DNA from: Novimethylophilus kurashikiensis
GTDB taxonomy: Bacteria > Pseudomonadota > Gammaproteobacteria > Burkholderiales > Methylophilaceae
Length of the DNA: 64,000 nucleotides
Reading direction: 5' to 3'
NCBI RefSeq assembly: GCF_003112435.1
Contig: NZ_BDOQ01000019.1
Location: 124,001-188,000, forward strand
The position numbers and the translations under genes were made by a program. The notes under the pieces were generated by a model. That model was not told the origin of the DNA. It made no database searches and was given only the letters and a program-made list of their open reading frames with translations. This document shows positions 8,389-20,185 of the stretch, in pieces. Positions within the stretch are counted from its first letter, which is position 1; each line of letters starts with the position of its first letter.

Positions 8389-9284
8389 AGCTTGGAAAGG
8401 TAACGGCTTACCGACCAGTAGGAGCCCAACCAGCCCAGCAGGGCGGCGCTAACGATCAGGATCAGGCTGGCTTGCAGGCCCAGTGGATGCAGGCGGAAGT
8501 CGGAGGCGTAGAGTTGCGCCAGCTCTTCTACCGATTGGTTGAAGATATAAAGCGCCACGAACAAAATCAGCCATGCCGTTACGCCGCCCAATACGCCTTG
8601 TAATGCGCCGGCGTAGAGAAAAGGCCGGCGGATGAAGCGGTCGGTGGCGCCGATAAGCTTGCTGACTTCTATCTCTTCGCGTTGCGTGAGGATTTGCAGG
8701 CGGATGGTGTTGCCGATAATGGCGATCAGCGCAAAGCCCAGCAGCACGGCCAAAATCATCACGGCTTTCTCGCCCAGCTTGAGCAGAGTGTAGAGCCGCT
8801 TGACCCAGGCAGCATCCAGTTGCACGTGCTCTACCTGGGGCCAGGCGGAAAACTCTTTTTGCAAGGCATCCGCCGTCGCCGGATCGCTGCTGCTGACATG
8901 CACGATGAAAGCATCCGGCAGCGGATTCTTCTCCAGACCGTTCAACGCCCCTTGTACGCCGTTACGTTCCTGCAAGTCATGCCAAGCGGTCTCGCGACTC
9001 ACGAAACGGTATTCGCGGATGCCTGAATGCTTGTGCAAGCGGTTGTCGATCTCCTTGGTCGCGGCATCGTTTGCGCCCAACGTCATGAATAACGTGATTT
9101 GCGGGTCGGTTTCGATATCTGCAGCCGCGTTCCCCAGGTTGGCAAGCACCATGTAAAGGCCGGCAGGCAGACTGAGCGCGGCACCGATGACAGCCGCCAT
9201 CACCAAGTGTGCGAATGGCGCGGACCGCAATTTTTTCAAAACTAGCGTCAACGCTTGCTGGTGGGCATGTATCCAGGCTTGCAT
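8385..9284 (-). CDS. ftsX: Cell division protein FtsX
   Basis: 299-residue membrane partner of FtsE. TM1 lies near residues 22-45, a periplasmic loop of about 120 residues follows, and three TMs are in the C-terminal half (around 173-195, 220-245 and 270-290). FtsEX couples ATP hydrolysis to activation of peptidoglycan hydrolases at the septum. The start overlaps the ftsE stop codon, so translation is coupled; order ftsY-ftsE-ftsX is the classical cluster. Confidence 0.95.
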   Translation of the reverse strand: MQAWIHAHQQALTLVLKKLRSAPFAHLVMAAVIGAALSLPAGLYMVLANLGNAAADIETDPQITLFMTLGANDAATKEIDNRLHKHSGIREYRFVSRETAWHDLQERNGVQGALNGLEKNPLPDAFIVHVSSSDPATADALQKEFSAWPQVEHVQLDAAWVKRLYTLLKLGEKAVMILAVLLGFALIAIIGNTIRLQILTQREEIEVSKLIGATDRFIRRPFLYAGALQGVLGGVTAWLILFVALYIFNQSVEELAQLYASDFRLHPLGLQASLILIVSAALLGWLGSYWSVSRYLSKL

Positions 9285-9940
9285 CAGGCCGGTACTCCTT
9301 CGGTCAACGCCCCGTGATCGAGGTGCAGCAATCGGCCCTCGGCATTGCCGGCGTCATGCGTGGCGACGAGGACGGTCACACCGACTTCGTTGAACGAACG
9401 AAACAGCGCCATGATGTCGTGCGCGTAATTGGAATCCAGGTTGCCTGTCGGTTCGTCGGCCACCAGTACTGCCGGGCGGCTGACGATGGCGCGGGCGATG
9501 GCGAGGCGTTGCTGCTCGCCGCCGGAAAGCGCGATGGGCATGGCTTTTTCGCGGTTGAGCAGGCCGACTTTATCCAGGGCGGCGCGTACCCGTTTACCGG
9601 CCTCGCGTCCCGCAACGCCGTCAATGGCAAGCGGCAAGGCGACATTGTCGAACGCGCTGCGATCGTAAAGCAGCTTGTGATCCTGGAAGATCATGCCGAA
9701 ATTGCGCCGAATGTAGGGCAGGGCAGCGCGGCGCAGGGTGCCGATGTTCTGGTTGTTGAGCAGGACGGTTCCCGTGGTGGGGCGCTCGATGGCCGCGATA
9801 AGTTTGAGTAACGTGCTTTTGCCTGCGCCGGAATGGCCGGTGATATACACCAGTTCACCCTTGGCGATTTCAAACGTGACGCTGCGCAGGGCTTCGTGCC
9901 CGCCTGGGTAGCGCTTGGTGACCTTGTCGAACTTGATCAT
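9284..9940 (-). CDS. ftsE: Cell division ATP-binding protein FtsE
   Basis: 218 residues from ATG 9940; an upstream in-frame extension lacks homology. ABC ATPase: Walker [13 protein letters not shown] signature LSGGEQQR, Walker [13 protein letters not shown] and the H-loop [22 protein letters not shown] is the standard FtsE N terminus. It works with FtsX at the divisome. It overlaps ftsX by the ATGA junction and lies 34 bases behind ftsY. Confidence 0.97.
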   Translation of the reverse strand: MIKFDKVTKRYPGGHEALRSVTFEIAKGELVYITGHSGAGKSTLLKLIAAIERPTTGTVLLNNQNIGTLRRAALPYIRRNFGMIFQDHKLLYDRSAFDNVALPLAIDGVAGREAGKRVRAALDKVGLLNREKAMPIALSGGEQQRLAIARAIVSRPAVLVADEPTGNLDSNYAHDIMALFRSFNEVGVTVLVATHDAGNAEGRLLHLDHGALTEGVPA

Positions 9941-9974
9941 GGTGCCGCCTGCGCTACAGCTGTTGTCCACCGCA

Positions 9975-10964
9975 TCACGAGAACAATGCCTCGCTGAATT
10001 CCGCCGCGTCGAACGGCTGCAAATCGTCGATTTGCTCACCTACGCCAATAAAACGTACGGGAATCGGCCGCGTCTTGGCGATGGCCGCGATCACGCCGCC
10101 CTTGGCCGTGCCGTCCAGCTTGGTCAGCACCAGGCCGGTGACCTTGAGCGCGTCGTCGAAGGCCTTGACCTGCATGACGGCGTTCTGCCCGGTGGTGGAA
10201 TCCAGTACCAGCAGCACTTCGTGCGGCGCATCGGGCAAGGCTTTGCCGATCACGCGCTGGATTTTCTTGATTTCTTCCATCAAGTTAAGTTGCGTAGGCA
10301 GGCGTCCGGCCGTGTCGGCGATGACGACGTCGATGCCCTTGGCCTTGGCCGAATTCACCGCGTCGAAGATGACAGCTGCCGGGTCGCCGCCTTCCTGGGC
10401 AACCACATGGACGTTGTTGCGCTCGCCCCAGGCTTGCAACTGCTCGCGGGCCGCGGCCCGGAAGGTATCGCCGGCGGCGATCAGCACGGATTTGCCTTCG
10501 GCTTGCAGCTTCCAGGCCAATTTTCCGATCGTGGTGGTCTTGCCCGCGCCGTTGACGCCGGCGAGCATGATGACGAAGGGCTGCTGCCTCGTGGTATCGA
10601 GCGGCTTGGCGAGCGGCGTGAGAAGATGGGTCATGGCCTGGCGCAAGGCACCGCGCAATTCGCTGGCATCCTTCAGCGAGCTGCGGCTCACTTGGCCGCG
10701 TACGTCTTCGAGCAATTCCGTGGTTGCCGAAACGCCGCAATCGGCCATCAGCAGCATGGATTCCAGCTCTTCGTAGAGCGCTTCGTCGATCTTGCCGCCG
10801 GTAAAGAGCTCGGAAATTGGCGTATTGAGCGTTTCCCGTGTTCGGGCGAGGCCGGCCTTGAGGCGATCGGTCCAGCTGGGACGTGCGGGCTCGGCCACAG
10901 GCGTGGTCGGCGCTGCCGGTGCGGTAGCAGGCGCCGGATCTTTTTTCTTAAAGAAATCGAACAT
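9975..10964 (-). CDS. ftsY: Signal recognition particle receptor FtsY
   Basis: 329 residues: a short proline/alanine-rich acidic linker, then N and G domains. GTPase motifs are GVNGAGKTTTIGKLA (G1), DTFRAAAREQL (I-box), DTAGR (G3), TKLDG (G4) and GVGEQ near the C terminus. It receives SRP-ribosome complexes at the inner membrane for cotranslational insertion. The N-terminal A domain is much shorter than in E. coli. First gene of ftsY-ftsE-ftsX and divergent from the M16 protease pair. Confidence 0.97.
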   Translation of the reverse strand: MFDFFKKKDPAPATAPAAPTTPVAEPARPSWTDRLKAGLARTRETLNTPISELFTGGKIDEALYEELESMLLMADCGVSATTELLEDVRGQVSRSSLKDASELRGALRQAMTHLLTPLAKPLDTTRQQPFVIMLAGVNGAGKTTTIGKLAWKLQAEGKSVLIAAGDTFRAAAREQLQAWGERNNVHVVAQEGGDPAAVIFDAVNSAKAKGIDVVIADTAGRLPTQLNLMEEIKKIQRVIGKALPDAPHEVLLVLDSTTGQNAVMQVKAFDDALKVTGLVLTKLDGTAKGGVIAAIAKTRPIPVRFIGVGEQIDDLQPFDAAEFSEALFS

Positions 10965-11021
10965 AAGGTTATTTTACCCTGCCAGAACCAATTTCGCCTC
11001 TGCCGTGTCATATCGGGCGGG

Positions 11022-11027
11022 TATAAT
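11022..11027 (+). promoter_or_regulatory. -10 element (TATAAT) upstream of the M16 peptidase pair
   Basis: A perfect TATAAT lies 28 bases before the GTG start, with AAAAAGGAGAA as ribosome binding site between them. No convincing -35 hexamer is present at 16-18 bases. Confidence 0.5.
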
Positions 11028-11054
11028 CCCCCGCCAAAAAGGAGAACTCACGTC

Positions 11055-12413
11055 GTGATCAGAAAAATTCTCGCTGTTCTGCTGTTGTCTTTTTCGCTGG
11101 GCGCGCTGGCCGACCAGCATATCCAGGAATTCAAGCTGCCCAACGGGCTCAAGGTCGTGGTACAGGAAGATCATCGATCCCCGGTCGTGGTCTCGCAGGT
11201 ATGGTACCGCGCGGGCAGTATCGACGAATTCAACGGCACCACGGGTGTGGCGCATGTGCTCGAACACATGATGTTCAAGGGCACCAAGAAGGTGCCCGCA
11301 GGGCAGTTCTCGCGCATTGTCGCCGCGGCTGGCGGCAAGGAAAATGCCTTCACCAGCCACGATTACACCGTCTATTTCCAGCAGCTGGAAAAATCCAAGC
11401 TGCCGCTATCGCTGAAGCTGGAAGCCGACCGCATGGCCAACCTGCAACTTTCGGCTGAGGAATACGCCAAGGAAATCCAGGTGGTGATGGAAGAGCGCCG
11501 CTGGCGCACCGAGGACAAGCCGCAGGCCAAGGTGGGCGAGCAGTTCATGGCAGTGGCCTACCAGGCACATCCCTACGGCCGCCCGATTATCGGCTGGATG
11601 AACGACCTCGAGCACATGACGGTGGAAGACGCCCGCAACTGGTATCACACCTGGTACGCGCCCAACAACGCGACCCTTGTAGTGGTCGGTGATGTCGATC
11701 CCAAGCAGGTGTACAAGCTGGCGCAGCAGTATTTCGGCTCTATCAAGCCGCACAAGTTGCCGGTACGCAAGCCGCAGACCGAACCTGAGCAAAAGGGCGA
11801 GCGTCGCGTGGTGGTCAAGGCCCCGGCCAAGTTGCCCTACATCATCATGGGCTACCCTGCGCCGTCGCTCGAGAAGGCCGACGAATGGGAGCCGTACGCG
11901 CTGGAAATCCTCTCCGGCGTGCTGGACGGCAATGCTTCCTCACGCCTCAATCGCGACCTGGTGCGGCGCGACCGCATCGCTGTGGATGTGGATGCCGGCT
12001 ACGACATGCTCAACCGAGGCCCCTCCATGTTCACCTTCGACGGAACGCCCAGCGAAGGCACCAAGATCGGCGACCTCGAAGCCGCGATCCGCAAGGAGAT
12101 CGACAACCTCAAGCAAAACGGCGTGACCGAGGACGAGTTGCAGCGCGTCAAGGCGCAGGTCATCGCGGCCGACGTCTACAAGCGCGATTCGATGTTCTAC
12201 CAGGCCATGCTGATCGGCCAACTCGAAAGCGTGGGGCTGTCCTGGCGCTTGCTGGACGACTATCCCAAGCGCTTGCAGGCCGTCACGGCCGAGCAGGTGC
12301 AGGCCGTCGCCCGTAAATACCTGGATAACGACAAGCTGACGGTCGCTACGCTCGACCCGCAGCCCATCGATGAGAACGCCCCCAAGCACAAGGAAATGCC
12401 GCATGTTCATTAA
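11055..12413 (+). CDS. Periplasmic M16 zinc metallopeptidase (catalytic subunit)
   Basis: 452 residues from GTG 11055, behind AAGGAG; the long open frame to the left is antisense to ftsY and is not coding. Signal peptide ends near LGALA (residue 19). The inverted zinc motif HVLEH is at residues 67-71, and the third ligand Glu follows in the VVMEERRW region. Insulinase/processing-peptidase family, whose members degrade or trim peptides. The adjacent gene encodes a homologue without the motif, so the pair probably forms a heterodimer. The stop codon lies inside the next gene (11-base overlap). Confidence 0.92.
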   Translation: MIRKILAVLLLSFSLGALADQHIQEFKLPNGLKVVVQEDHRSPVVVSQVWYRAGSIDEFNGTTGVAHVLEHMMFKGTKKVPAGQFSRIVAAAGGKENAFTSHDYTVYFQQLEKSKLPLSLKLEADRMANLQLSAEEYAKEIQVVMEERRWRTEDKPQAKVGEQFMAVAYQAHPYGRPIIGWMNDLEHMTVEDARNWYHTWYAPNNATLVVVGDVDPKQVYKLAQQYFGSIKPHKLPVRKPQTEPEQKGERRVVVKAPAKLPYIIMGYPAPSLEKADEWEPYALEILSGVLDGNASSRLNRDLVRRDRIAVDVDAGYDMLNRGPSMFTFDGTPSEGTKIGDLEAAIRKEIDNLKQNGVTEDELQRVKAQVIAADVYKRDSMFYQAMLIGQLESVGLSWRLLDDYPKRLQAVTAEQVQAVARKYLDNDKLTVATLDPQPIDENAPKHKEMPHVH

Positions 12414-13731
12414 TCCACTGTCTTTCGTCGGCCGCGGATTGCTGGCCGGCCTCTTCGCGCTACTGCCGTTTGCAGTGCAGGCCGGACTGCCGATCCAGCA
12501 CTGGCAATCGGCCTCTGGCGCCCAGGTTTATTTTGTCGAAAACCACGATCTGCCTATCCTCGACGTCAGCGTCAATTTCTCTGCGGGTGGCAGCTTCGAT
12601 AACGCCGACAAGGCCGGCACCGCCGCCATGACTCAGGGCATGTTGGCCTTGGGCGCGGGCGGCCTTACCGATGATCAAATCGCGGACAAGTTTGCAGAAT
12701 TAGGTGCGCAAATGGGCGGCGATTTCGATCTGGATCGCGCCGGCCTCAAGCTGCGCACTTTGTCCAGCGAGCGTGAGCGCACCGCTGCCGTCGATCTTTT
12801 CGCCACGCTGTTGCAGCGGCCGGATTTTCCAGCCAGCGTGTTGGAGCGCGAAAAAGCGCGCATGATCGCCGGTTTGCGCGAAGCCAAGACGCAGCCTGAA
12901 AGCATCGCCTCCAAAGCGTTCTCCGGCGCCTTGTACGGCAGCCATCCGTATCACAACGACGAAGCGGTTGAGCCGGAAACGGTGGAGAAAATCAATCGCG
13001 ACGATCTGGCAGGGTTCTATCAGAGCCATTACACCCGCAGCAGTGCGGTCGTGGCGCTAATCGGCGATCTGAGCCGCGCCCAGGCCGAGCAGTTGGCCGA
13101 GCAACTCACGGCCAAGCTGCCGGACGGTCCGGCGCCTGCAGCCGTTCCTCCGGTACCGCTTCCTACGCAGCCTGTCGAGAAGCGGATTCCGCATCCGGCG
13201 GCACAGTCGCACATCCTGATCGGCTACCCGGGCATCAAGCGCATCGACCCGGATTACTTCCCGCTGTATGTCGGCAATTACATCCTGGGCGGCGGCGGTT
13301 TCGTTTCGCGACTGACTGAGGAAGTGCGCGAGAAGCGCGGATTGGCGTATAGCGTCTACAGCTACTTCATGCCCATGCGCGAGGCCGGACCGTTCCAGAT
13401 TGGCCTGCAAACCAAGCGTGAGCAGACGGACCAATCGCTCGCCATCGTACGCGATACGGTCAAGAAATTCGTGCAGGACGGTCCGACCGAGAAGGAACTG
13501 AAGGCTGCCAAGGACAACCTCGTGGGCGGCTTTGCCTTGCGCATCGACAGCAATTCCAAGGTGCTGGATTACCTGGAAGTGATCGGCTTCTACGGCCTCC
13601 CGCTGACCTGGCTGGACGATTACGTGGGCAACGTGCAGAAGGTGACCGTGGCGCAAATCAAGGACGCCTTCGCGCGGCGCATCAAGCCCGACGACATGGT
13701 GACAGTGGTGGTCGGTGGCGGCGCTCAATAA
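12403..13731 (+). CDS. Periplasmic M16 family protein, non-catalytic subunit
   Basis: 442 residues from ATG 12403. Signal peptide MFIN-LLAGLFALLPFAVQA. It has the two-domain M16 fold, including the C-terminal EVREKRGLAYSVYSYF segment, which supplies substrate-binding Arg/Tyr in active heterodimers. At the position of HxxEH it reads TAAMTQG, so zinc binding is lost. The partner encoded immediately upstream keeps the zinc site but has its own C-terminal domain, and heterodimers of one active and one inactive subunit are known in this family. Overlap with rsmD (17 bases) suggests the same transcript continues. Confidence 0.9.
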   Translation: MFINPLSFVGRGLLAGLFALLPFAVQAGLPIQHWQSASGAQVYFVENHDLPILDVSVNFSAGGSFDNADKAGTAAMTQGMLALGAGGLTDDQIADKFAELGAQMGGDFDLDRAGLKLRTLSSERERTAAVDLFATLLQRPDFPASVLEREKARMIAGLREAKTQPESIASKAFSGALYGSHPYHNDEAVEPETVEKINRDDLAGFYQSHYTRSSAVVALIGDLSRAQAEQLAEQLTAKLPDGPAPAAVPPVPLPTQPVEKRIPHPAAQSHILIGYPGIKRIDPDYFPLYVGNYILGGGGFVSRLTEEVREKRGLAYSVYSYFMPMREAGPFQIGLQTKREQTDQSLAIVRDTVKKFVQDGPTEKELKAAKDNLVGGFALRIDSNSKVLDYLEVIGFYGLPLTWLDDYVGNVQKVTVAQIKDAFARRIKPDDMVTVVVGGGAQ

Positions 13732-14255
13732 GGTTCGTATCGGCGGTGGGGAATGGCGCAGCCGCTTGCTGCGCTTTCCCGATGCGCTGGCGTTGCGGCC
13801 GACGCCGGATCGGGTGCGGCAGACGCTGTTCAACTGGCTCGGGCAGGAGCTGTATGGACTCCATTGCCTTGACTTGTTTGCGGGCAGCGGTGCGCTCGGC
13901 TTCGAAGCCTTGTCGCGTGGTGCGGCTTCGGTCACGTTGGTGGAGAATAATCCCGCCGTTCATCGCGCCCTGCAGGATAACGCCAAGCTGCTGAAAGCCG
14001 ACAAGGCCCATATTTTACGCAGCGACGCCCTGTCTTTCCTCACCCAGAATCGCCAGCCTTTCGACGTGATCTTCCTCGATCCGCCTTACGGCCAGGGTTG
14101 GCTGGAGAAGTTGCTGCCGCTGTTGGCGCAACACTTGGCGCCCGAAGGGGGGGTGTATGCCGAAGCGGAAAAAGCCTTACAGGACGGGGAGGGTTGGCAG
14201 GTGGTCAAGCACGGCAAGGCGGGCAATGTGCACTATCACCTGCTAAAATCGGCGC

Positions 14256-14266
<11 letters not shown>
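13715..14266 (+). CDS. rsmD: 16S rRNA (guanine966-N2)-methyltransferase RsmD
   Basis: 183 residues. [13 protein letters not shown] and [16 protein letters not shown] are typical RsmD N-terminal motifs; the SAM site is [18 protein letters not shown] and the catalytic motif is DPPY (FLDPPYGQG). It methylates G966 in the 30S subunit. Start GTG 13715 lies inside the preceding gene; the 3' end overlaps coaD by 11 bases. The rsmD-coaD order is conserved in proteobacteria. Confidence 0.95.
14244..14249 (+). promoter_or_regulatory. Possible -10 element for coaD
   Basis: TAAAAT is followed by exactly six bases (CGGCGC) and then the coaD ATG, with no Shine-Dalgarno. It lies within the rsmD coding region and no good -35 is present, so it could be chance. 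Confidence 0.35.
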
Positions 14267-15781
<1,515 letters not shown>

Positions 15782-15860
15782 GGGACTATTCTGCCGCGAT
15801 TTCGACGCTGGCGCGAATCCGGTAAGATAGCCAATTAATTAGCCACCAAAGGAAAATATC

Positions 15861-16253
15861 ATGCGCATGCTGCATACCATGTTGCGTGTCGGCAATCTCG
15901 ACCGCTCCATCAAGTTTTATACCGAAATCCTGGGCATGAAGGTCTTGCGCAAGCAGGATTACCCGGATGGAAAGTTCACGCTGGCATTCGTCGGCTACGG
16001 CGACGAGCGCGAGAATACGGTGCTTGAATTAACGCACAACTGGGATACCGAGAGCTACGACCTAGGTAATGCCTTCGGTCATATTGCTCTTGAAGTGGAC
16101 GATGCTTATAAAGCCTGCGATGCGGTGAAAGCGGCAGGCGGCAAGGTAGTGCGGGAGGCAGGGCCGATGAAGCACGGTAATACCGTAATCGCGTTCATCG
16201 AAGATCCGGATGGCTATAAGATCGAATTCATCCAGAAAGGCACGCAATTCTAG
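15861..16253 (+). CDS. gloA: Lactoylglutathione lyase (glyoxalase I)
   Basis: 130 residues, a full-length bacterial GlxI. Metal ligands are His5 (MLHTML), Glu in TVLELTHNW, His in [10 protein letters not shown] and Glu in GYKIEFIQ, the standard H-E-H-E set. It isomerises the methylglyoxal-glutathione hemithioacetal to S-lactoylglutathione. The start has AAAGGAAAATATC upstream and TAAGAT may serve as -10. Monocistronic; the 111 bases to convergent adk contain only a short GTGCT-AAC-AGCAC hairpin. Confidence 0.96.
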   Translation: MRMLHTMLRVGNLDRSIKFYTEILGMKVLRKQDYPDGKFTLAFVGYGDERENTVLELTHNWDTESYDLGNAFGHIALEVDDAYKACDAVKAAGGKVVREAGPMKHGNTVIAFIEDPDGYKIEFIQKGTQF

Positions 16254-16364
16254 GCGTCTTGAAAACGATTACGGCGTTTCCCCTTCCTCGCCGTGCTAAC
16301 AGCACTGTCTGCGTCGGGGCGCCTTGTTCTCGTTTCCAATCCACCTAGAATTGGAGGTTCCGTT

Positions 16365-17030
<666 letters not shown>

Positions 17031-17120
17031 CTACAGGGGTCGTGAGTTTTGAATGGTTAACGCGAGATGGGCCTGCGCGATCCCCGCACCCTCTCGTAGT
17101 TTTGCTTTAGCCGGATTATA

Positions 17121-17885
17121 TCAGGCGACGTGATTCGCTATCGCCACGAACTCCGCCACGCCGAGATTTTCCGCCCGCAACTGCGGGTCGATGCCGAGCG
17201 CGGCAAAGCCGGCGTCGTCGAGGATGCCCTTGAGCGTGTTGCGCAAGGTCTTGCGACGTTGTGCGAAGGCTGCCGTGACCACCCTGGACAGCACTTTCTC
17301 GTCCTTGGCGGGGTGGGGCAGCACGTCGAACGGCACAGCGCGTACGAAGGCGGACTCCACCTTGGGCGGCGGGTCGAAGGCATCGGGCGGTACGGTGAGG
17401 AGGTACACCATCTGCAAGCGGTATTGCAGCATGACCGACAAGCGTCCGTATTCCGGCGTCGAGGGCTCGGCCACCATGCGTTCCACCACCTCTTTTTGCA
17501 GCATGAAATGCATGTCCACGATGTGATCGACGTTGTCCAGCAGATGAAACAGTATGGGCGTGGAGATGTTGTAGGGCAGGTTGCCGACGACGCGGATGCG
17601 TTCGCCCAAGCTGGCGAAATCGAATTTCAGCGCATCGATATTGTGGATGGTGATCTTGCCCGCCGGATAATGGCCGTTCATCCATTCGATGATGTCGCGG
17701 TCGAGTTCCACAGCGTGGAGATGATTGAGCGTCTTGATCAGCGGCTGCGTCAGTGCGCCCAGGCCGGGGCCGATCTCGACCATAAGGTCATCCGACATCG
17801 GGCGGATCGCCTCGACCAGCGCACGGATGATGTCAGGGTCGTTGAGGAAATTCTGCCCGAAGCGTTTTTTGGGGATGTGTTTCAC
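17121..17885 (-). CDS. rsmA: 16S rRNA dimethyladenosine transferase RsmA (KsgA)
   Basis: 254 residues; RFGQNFLND at the start, SAM motif [17 protein letters not shown] and the catalytic NLPYN. It dimethylates A1518 and A1519 of 16S rRNA. The start codon is GTG, overlapping the pdxA stop (GTGA), so translation is coupled. Last gene of lptD-surA-pdxA-rsmA. Confidence 0.97.
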   Translation of the reverse strand: MKHIPKKRFGQNFLNDPDIIRALVEAIRPMSDDLMVEIGPGLGALTQPLIKTLNHLHAVELDRDIIEWMNGHYPAGKITIHNIDALKFDFASLGERIRVVGNLPYNISTPILFHLLDNVDHIVDMHFMLQKEVVERMVAEPSTPEYGRLSVMLQYRLQMVYLLTVPPDAFDPPPKVESAFVRAVPFDVLPHPAKDEKVLSRVVTAAFAQRRKTLRNTLKGILDDAGFAALGIDPQLRAENLGVAEFVAIANHVA

Positions 17886-18829
17886 AGTCTTGCTTTTTTG
17901 TTGGCGGCTAATTCGATGGCGAGGTTAATGGCGGTCAACAGGCTGCCAGGATCGGCCTTGCCGGTTCCGGCGAGGTCGAGCGCCGTGCCGTGATCGACCG
18001 AGGTACGGATAATGGGCATGCCCAAGGTCACGTTGACGCCCTCGCCGAAGCTGGCGTGCTTGAGCACCGCCAAGCCTTGGTCGTGGTACATGGCGAGAAA
18101 ACAATCGGCCTGGGTCAGGTTTTTCTGCGAGAACATGGTATCGGCAGGCAGCGGCCCTGACAGGTTCATCCCTTCGCCTCGCAATTTTTCGAGGACGGGC
18201 GTGATGACTTCGATTTCCTCCCGGCCCAGGTAACCGTCTTCCCCGGCGTGCGGGTTGAGACCGGCGACGAAAATCCGCGGTTGGCTAATGCCGAAGCGTT
18301 CAACCAAATCGTGGTGCAGGATCCGGATGATGCTCTCTAGTCCCGGTCGGGTAATGGCGTCGGGGACTTGGCGCAAGGCCATGTGTATGGTGATCAACGC
18401 TACGCGCATGCCGCCGCCGACCAGCATCATCACGACTTGCGGCGTATTGGTGAGTTCGGCGAGGAATTCGGTATGACCGGTAAAGGCAATGCCGGCATCG
18501 TTGATCACGCCCTTGTGCACGGGTGCCGTGACCATGGCATCGAATTCACCAGACAGGCAACCTTCAACGGCGCGGCGCAAGGTTTGAAGCACGTAGGAGC
18601 TGTTGGCGGCATCGAGTTTGCCGGGAGCTGCAGGCGTTTGGAGCGGAACGTGCTCGATATTGAGGTTGCCCAAAGGCAAACCGATTTGTTCGGCTCGAGC
18701 TTCGATCAGAGAGTGGTCGGCGATAATGGTGAGGTCGGCATCGATAACATGCTGGGCTAGCATCACACATAAATCGGGGCCGATGCCTGCGGGTTCGCCG
18801 GCGGTAATGGCAATGCGGGGAAGGCTCAT
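17882..18829 (-). CDS. pdxA: 4-hydroxythreonine-4-phosphate dehydrogenase PdxA
   Basis: 315 residues from ATG 18829 ([19 protein letters not shown]). Metal-binding histidines are in [16 protein letters not shown] and [11 protein letters not shown]. It oxidises 4-phosphohydroxythreonine in pyridoxal phosphate synthesis, feeding PdxJ. It lies 41 bases behind surA in the conserved operon. Confidence 0.96.
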   Translation of the reverse strand: MSLPRIAITAGEPAGIGPDLCVMLAQHVIDADLTIIADHSLIEARAEQIGLPLGNLNIEHVPLQTPAAPGKLDAANSSYVLQTLRRAVEGCLSGEFDAMVTAPVHKGVINDAGIAFTGHTEFLAELTNTPQVVMMLVGGGMRVALITIHMALRQVPDAITRPGLESIIRILHHDLVERFGISQPRIFVAGLNPHAGEDGYLGREEIEVITPVLEKLRGEGMNLSGPLPADTMFSQKNLTQADCFLAMYHDQGLAVLKHASFGEGVNVTLGMPIIRTSVDHGTALDLAGTGKADPGSLLTAINLAIELAANKKARL

Positions 18830-18870
18830 GGTTGGTTCACGGGCAGCCGTCAAGCTGCCCGGATACTCCC

Positions 18871-20184
18871 TTAATCCTTGTCTTCCAGGCGGTATTCGAC
18901 ATAAGCGCGGTCGCGCAGTTCGCGAATCCAGTCTTGATAGGCTTCGTCAGCCTTGCGCGCCTTGATTTCCTGGCGAGCTTTCAAACGAGCTGAATCCTTG
19001 CTCATATCCTGGCTGCGGCGCTCGATCACTTGGATCAAGTGCCAGCCGAAAGGCGAGCGAACAGGGTCGCTGACTTGGCCGGGTTGCAGCGCATCCATGG
19101 CTTTCTCGAATTCAGGGACGGTATCGCCAGGATTCAGCCAACCGAGGTCTCCACCCTTGCTGGCGGTGCCGTCTTCGGAGTACTGGCGCGCTAGCTCTTC
19201 GAAATTGCCGCCGTTCTCCAGCCGTTCCTTGAGGTCGGTCAAGCGTCGCTGTGCTTCTGCGTCCGACAACACTTCGCTAGGTTTGACCAGGATGTGACGT
19301 GCATGGGTCTGCTGCACGACCATGGGGCCCGAATCGCCCCGCTTGTCGTTGATCTTGAGGATGTGAAAGCCGTTGGGGCTGCGCAGGATTTGCGTGATTT
19401 CACCCGCTTTGAGCTTCTTGAGCGGGTCCTGGAACAAGTCCGGCAGCTCAGATAATTTTTTCCAGCCGAGCTTGCCGCCTTCGAGCGCGTTAGGGGCATC
19501 GGAGAAGCCTGCGGAAATCTGGGCGAAATCGGCGCCGCCTTGCAGTTTCTTGAGCACATCCTCGGCCTTGGCGCGTAGCTTTTGCAGTTCTTCAGGGGAG
19601 GCTTGTTCAGGCGTGCGGATCAGGATATGGGAGATGTCGACTTGTTCGTCTTCCGAACCGCGTGCCTGCTGGGTGGTGAGCAGGTTGTCGACTTCGGCTT
19701 CACTCACGGTGACGCGGTTATCGACCTCACGTTCGCGCAGTCGCGCCAGGATGATTTCGCGGCGAATATCCTCGCGGAATTTCTTGAACGGAATGCCCTC
19801 GTCTTCCAGGGCCTTGCGGAAATCGGCTGTGCTGAGCTTATTCTGCTCCGCGATGCGATCGATGGTTTTGTCCAGTTGAGCATCGTCCACGCGCAAGCCG
19901 GTTTGGCCCGCATAGGCCAGCTGCAAGCGGTCGACGATCATGCGCTCGAGCAGTTGCTTTTCCAGAGCCTCCTGCGGCGGCATGGGCGTACCCTGCTGTT
20001 GCAACTGCTTGGTGACAATCTTCAGGCGGTCATCCAGTTCGCTGCGAGTGATAACGTCGTTATCGACCACGGCGATAATGCGATCGATCTGGACGACTTT
20101 ATCGTCGCTACTCGCTGCGAAGGACGCGGGAATAAGTGTCGGCAGCAATAAACTGCCGATCAGGATGGCGTGCAGGAATCTCAT
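18871..20184 (-). CDS. surA: Periplasmic chaperone / peptidyl-prolyl isomerase SurA
   Basis: 437 residues: signal peptide ending SFAA, an N-terminal chaperone domain ([24 protein letters not shown]), two parvulin domains (roughly residues 175-275 and 288-385, each with HILxxP/HILVKPS and GFHILK/GWHLIQV motifs) and a C-terminal helix. SurA escorts outer-membrane proteins such as LptD, whose gene lies one base upstream, to the BAM complex. The adjacency fits that substrate relation. Confidence 0.96.
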   Translation of the reverse strand: MRFLHAILIGSLLLPTLIPASFAASSDDKVVQIDRIIAVVDNDVITRSELDDRLKIVTKQLQQQGTPMPPQEALEKQLLERMIVDRLQLAYAGQTGLRVDDAQLDKTIDRIAEQNKLSTADFRKALEDEGIPFKKFREDIRREIILARLREREVDNRVTVSEAEVDNLLTTQQARGSEDEQVDISHILIRTPEQASPEELQKLRAKAEDVLKKLQGGADFAQISAGFSDAPNALEGGKLGWKKLSELPDLFQDPLKKLKAGEITQILRSPNGFHILKINDKRGDSGPMVVQQTHARHILVKPSEVLSDAEAQRRLTDLKERLENGGNFEELARQYSEDGTASKGGDLGWLNPGDTVPEFEKAMDALQPGQVSDPVRSPFGWHLIQVIERRSQDMSKDSARLKARQEIKARKADEAYQDWIRELRDRAYVEYRLEDKD

Positions 20185-20185
20185 G

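Noticed and set aside
9915-11054. Long N-terminal extension of the M16 peptidase frame to 832 residues
   Set aside because: The extension is antisense to ftsY/ftsE, has no homology, and a signal peptide starts precisely at GTG 11055 behind AAGGAG.
5676-13731. A functional PQQ maturation locus linking pqqA with the M16 pair
   Set aside because: The M16 proteins have signal peptides and lie in the conserved ftsY-rsmD neighbourhood of betaproteobacteria; no pqqB-E genes support the link.
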